From Phascolomyces articulosus (lineage: Eukaryota; Mucoromycota; Mucoromycetes; Mucorales; Lichtheimiaceae), in contig JAIXMP010000009.1 of the NCBI GenBank assembly GCA_025677815.1, positions 124,001-188,000 of the forward strand: a stretch of 64,000 nucleotides of DNA, written 5' to 3'. The position numbers were made by a program, and so were the translations under genes. The notes below the pieces were generated by a model. The model made no database searches. It saw only the letters and a program-made list of their open reading frames with translations, and was not told the origin of the DNA. Positions 61,089-64,000 of this stretch are shown here, piece by piece (positions within the stretch are counted from its first letter, which is position 1; each line of letters starts with the position of its first letter).

Positions 61089-63999
61089 CTAACTACTACT
61101 GCTACTATTCATACTATGATAGTCTAACAATCGTTGTGCTTTTTCCACCAAATCCAGTCGATTCCTTCGTATCAAATTTTGTAAATAATCATCAATGGTG
61201 CTATTTAAATCATCCATCCAATCATTCTCTTGAGAATTCAAGAGTCCCCTAAGCATCCCAAGCGGCTCATACAACAGTAGCCACTCTGATAATGTGTTGC
61301 GTAGACGAATTTTTGCCTTAATCTCCTCGACTTGTTCCTCATAGGAGCCTAGTGTCATTAAGAACACCAGGGTGCGTTGAATCAACTGTAATAATGCTTT
61401 GGCCTTGTCTGAACCAAGTGGATCTATCACTACAGAGGACGCTGCTGCTGCTGCTGCTGATTGTTTTGATTTTTGTCGTTGTGATTTCTGTTGTTGTTGT
61501 CGTTGTGAATCAATCTCCATGAATTCTACACTACTCGCTTGTCGCGTTCCCATACGAATACTTTGTAATTGTTTTTTTAACTGTTCAAGTTGTAGTTTGT
61601 TTTTTTTTAATAATCGTTTTCGATTCCCACCTTCTTCTCGATACAGTCGTTCTTCCAAACGTTGTTGCTTTAGTAGTAATTGACGTTGTAGACGTTGTTT
61701 GTGTAAAGATTGTTTTCGCTGGAATGTTTCACGTCGTTTCATGTGTTGTTCTAAAAATTCAGGCGCCAAATCCATAGGTGTGGGTCCTGCCAATGTTGAT
61801 GTGGTTGGTGATGGTGTTCTTGCTAAAGTAGTAGTAGTAATAGGAGTGGTAGATACTTTTTCTAATCGTAATTCTTCGACCAATTGGATCAAAATTTCAA
61901 CAATGGACCAAACACATTCATCATCTACAATCCCTTCCTCGTTTTCCTCCTGGTATATTCGTAAGAAAACATCCATGACTGTATCCAATTCAGGGATATC
62001 TGCAAGAATCATCAGATCCATCATATGAGTGACAAAAGAGCGTGTAGATGATGACGACGTGGATGACGACAACAACAGACCTGGTACATCCTTATTCTTC
62101 TCCTCTTTTTCATCTTGTTCCATGATCGTTCTTGTTCCTGTTCCTCCTTGTTGCTCTTGCAATTTTTGTGTTATACTTTGTCGAATCCCCAATCGTATCC
62201 ATCGTTCAATCATTTGTTTCACTACAGCCGGTGCTTCGTCGTACAAACCCGTACATTGCATGATCCAACTCACTGGTACAGTAAATGGAGTAACGGAATT
62301 CTCAGAGGTCGTCCATAGAGTATACCACATTTGGACTAAGCGTTCAGTTTTGGAAGGATCACCGAGTCGTACCATTTCATGGAACATGGACACGAGTCCT
62401 ATATGTTGGATGGCGAGGATTTCATGTGTTTTGGCTATATCAAGTCCCTTGAAATGACTACTCTGATCATTGGTATTACTACCACTAGGAATCGTAGGTC
62501 TCTCTCCATGATGGTCCTTGGTCAGGGGAAAAGAGGGTGTACCCAGGTACCAAATAAAATCAGCCCGTGTCTTGAGAATTTGTCGAAAAATTTGTGATGC
62601 CACGCCTTCTTCATTTCCATCGCCCGCAACAGTTAATAAAGCGCTCAAGAAATGGTTCACAAACCAACTACGTCTATCTCTACTACTACGCTCCTTTTTG
62701 GTAGTTGACTTGTCACGCAACAGGGCCAATAATTGATCCATATAGACCTTAGGTTTGTTTTCGAGTAATCGAATTATCAATAACTGTTTCGTCAGTTGAG
62801 TACTTTCATTGAAATAGTGCTGAACAAGGTCCGTAAAATCAGTCGAATGACGTCTGAGCCACATGAAGGAATCTTCATTGAATGTTTCTAATAAAGTGGG
62901 GACAACATACACACCCAAGGAAGCAATACGTGGGTTATCTAACACTTGACACAAGTGTTTTCCATGAGCATTGTTGTTGTTGTTGTTATGTCGTGGGGGT
63001 TCTTTATTTTGCATGGTGGCAAGATGTTGAATATAAGCTTCTACAACTTGAGGCATGGCTTCTTCAAGACAATCAGCCACCCACCATCCCTTGGTCAATG
63101 TATCTGCGTGAGGCGTTAGTTGTACAAGTGTTTCAAAACATCCTTTTTTCAAGGCAGTATGAGCGTATTCGTTGACAACGGATGCAATGTTAATATCAGC
63201 ACCTGTTTTCATGTAGGTCGTCGCCGTATTATTATTATTATTATTATTATTATTACTACTATGGGTGTTGAATTCTTTGGCGGTGGTAGTGGTGATGGAG
63301 AAAACATCATCCATGGTATTACTTGTGGGTGTATTAAAAAGTTGTGTAAATGCATAAAAGGGGGCTGCGCGACGGTTGTAAGGTCCTTTTTCTTTCAACA
63401 AATTTAACAAGGCATCAAGAATTATGGTACGATGTTGATGATATGGGTCACGAATGGTCCAAAACGCCAACATGACATCCAGCATGATTTTTTTATCGTT
63501 TGGATAACACCGTTCAATCAGGTCCTTGAGATATAGATCGAATTCATTCGGGAGTAATTGTTGAAATTTAGTTTGCCATAATGAGATCCCATCTCTTAAT
63601 AAGCCAACTTTTTGGACTGTGTCATTGGGAACTTTTTTCGTGGCGACTGGATTATAGAGTGGGTTCTTGAAATTCGGTGCTATATACATATCAGTGGAAA
63701 GAAAAAAAAGCATTTCAATATTAAAATTTTTCATAAAGTTCCCTAATTCGTCTCCAATTCCCCAATTTTTTTTTTCGTTTACATCGCATGCGTCGTTGTA
63801 TTTCCAAGATTCTCGTAATACTTGTAATTTCAGGATACTCATGATGAGATAAACTTTGAGCAAGAATTAAAAAAGAAGCGTGACCCAACAACAAGTCATC
63901 TTTCGTAAATAGAGGTTTTGCAAGGCCCCCTCCCATGGCATCCAAAGGTTGATCCACATGTTTTGAGACAAGATCAACTTGCGCATGATCCAACATGGA
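61089..63999 (-). CDS. large unrecognised helical protein, 5' part beyond window
   Basis: Minus-strand exons 63999-63783 (continuing past the right edge) and 63679-61089, joined across a 103-nt GT-AG intron; about 935 residues are visible. The visible start is not the true N-terminus: the frame is open to the window end. The protein is rich in Leu and helical throughout, like a HEAT/ARM-type or Mediator/Integrator-like scaffold. Segments: KKIMLDVMLAFWTIRDPYHQ; AIQHIGLVSMFHEMVRLGD; a disordered Asn run encoded by an ATT repeat at 63227-63255; and a highly basic Gln/Arg coiled coil (LHKQRLQRQLLLKQQRLEER) followed by an Ala run. It ends LLDYHSMNSSSSS. I do not recognise the family; membership in a transcription co-regulator complex is only a guess. 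Confidence 0.8.
63227..63255. repeat. (ATT)n coding microsatellite
   Basis: ATT run that encodes a poly-Asn stretch on the minus strand inside the large helical protein. Confidence 0.85.
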
Positions 64000-64000
64000 C

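Overview
This window is AT-rich nuclear DNA from a filamentous fungus, most likely an early-diverging Mucoromycota species (Mucorales-like). The genes carry many short GT-AG introns, mostly 50-150 nt. Upstream regions are CT-rich and A/T microsatellites are common. The gene set includes an RNAi RNA-dependent RNA polymerase, a fungal-type SREBP and a Zn2Cys6 regulator. The organism call is inference from gene content and style. I assembled exons by hand from splice signals and reading frame; every complete multi-exon model below closes to a whole number of codons.

Layout, left to right: an orphan ORF (1.0-1.6 kb); RRM-containing RNA-dependent RNA polymerase (+, 2.8-7.2 kb); POT/PTR2 oligopeptide transporter (+, 8.4-10.8); PGM2-type phosphopentomutase/phosphoglucomutase (-, 11.3-14.1); a repeat-rich interval (14.3-16.4) with an hAT-like MITE; SREBP-type bHLH-zip membrane transcription factor (+, 18.6-22.5); KIN4/MARK-like Ser/Thr kinase with a C-terminal KA1-like domain (+, 24.0-26.3); glutamate 5-kinase (+, 28.3-29.8); Zn2Cys6 factor (-, 30.9-34.3); a gene-poor 6.5 kb stretch with a second, inverted copy of the repeat (39.1-40.2); a 22-exon UBA-UBX-LRR protein (+, 40.7-45.8); a rhomboid-like membrane protein joined to a PGAP4/MGAT4-like glycosyltransferase domain (+, 46.4-49.1); UPF0658 Golgi membrane protein (-, 50.2-52.0); MYPT-like ankyrin protein with a PP1-docking motif (+, 54.7-56.7); a proline-rich fungal protein with a conserved C-terminal tail (-, 57.8-59.3); and a large unrecognised helical protein (-, 61.1 to beyond the right edge).

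The genes do not form one pathway. They cover RNA silencing, peptide uptake, sugar-phosphate metabolism, proline synthesis, sterol/hypoxia control, Cdc48 adaptor function, Golgi/ER glycosylation and PP1 targeting. The observations most worth a second look are: the UBA-UBX-LRR architecture; the rhomboid-glycosyltransferase architecture; an 11-nt microexon inside the zinc-cluster coding region; an intron whose retention would swap a KA1 domain for a poly-lysine tail; a near-consensus SRE in the SREBP gene's own promoter; a cluster of RFX X-box-like sites near 52.7-52.9 kb; and a 601-bp MITE with an 8-bp target duplication whose empty site is preserved in the paralogous repeat copy. I saw no rRNA, tRNA or CRISPR.
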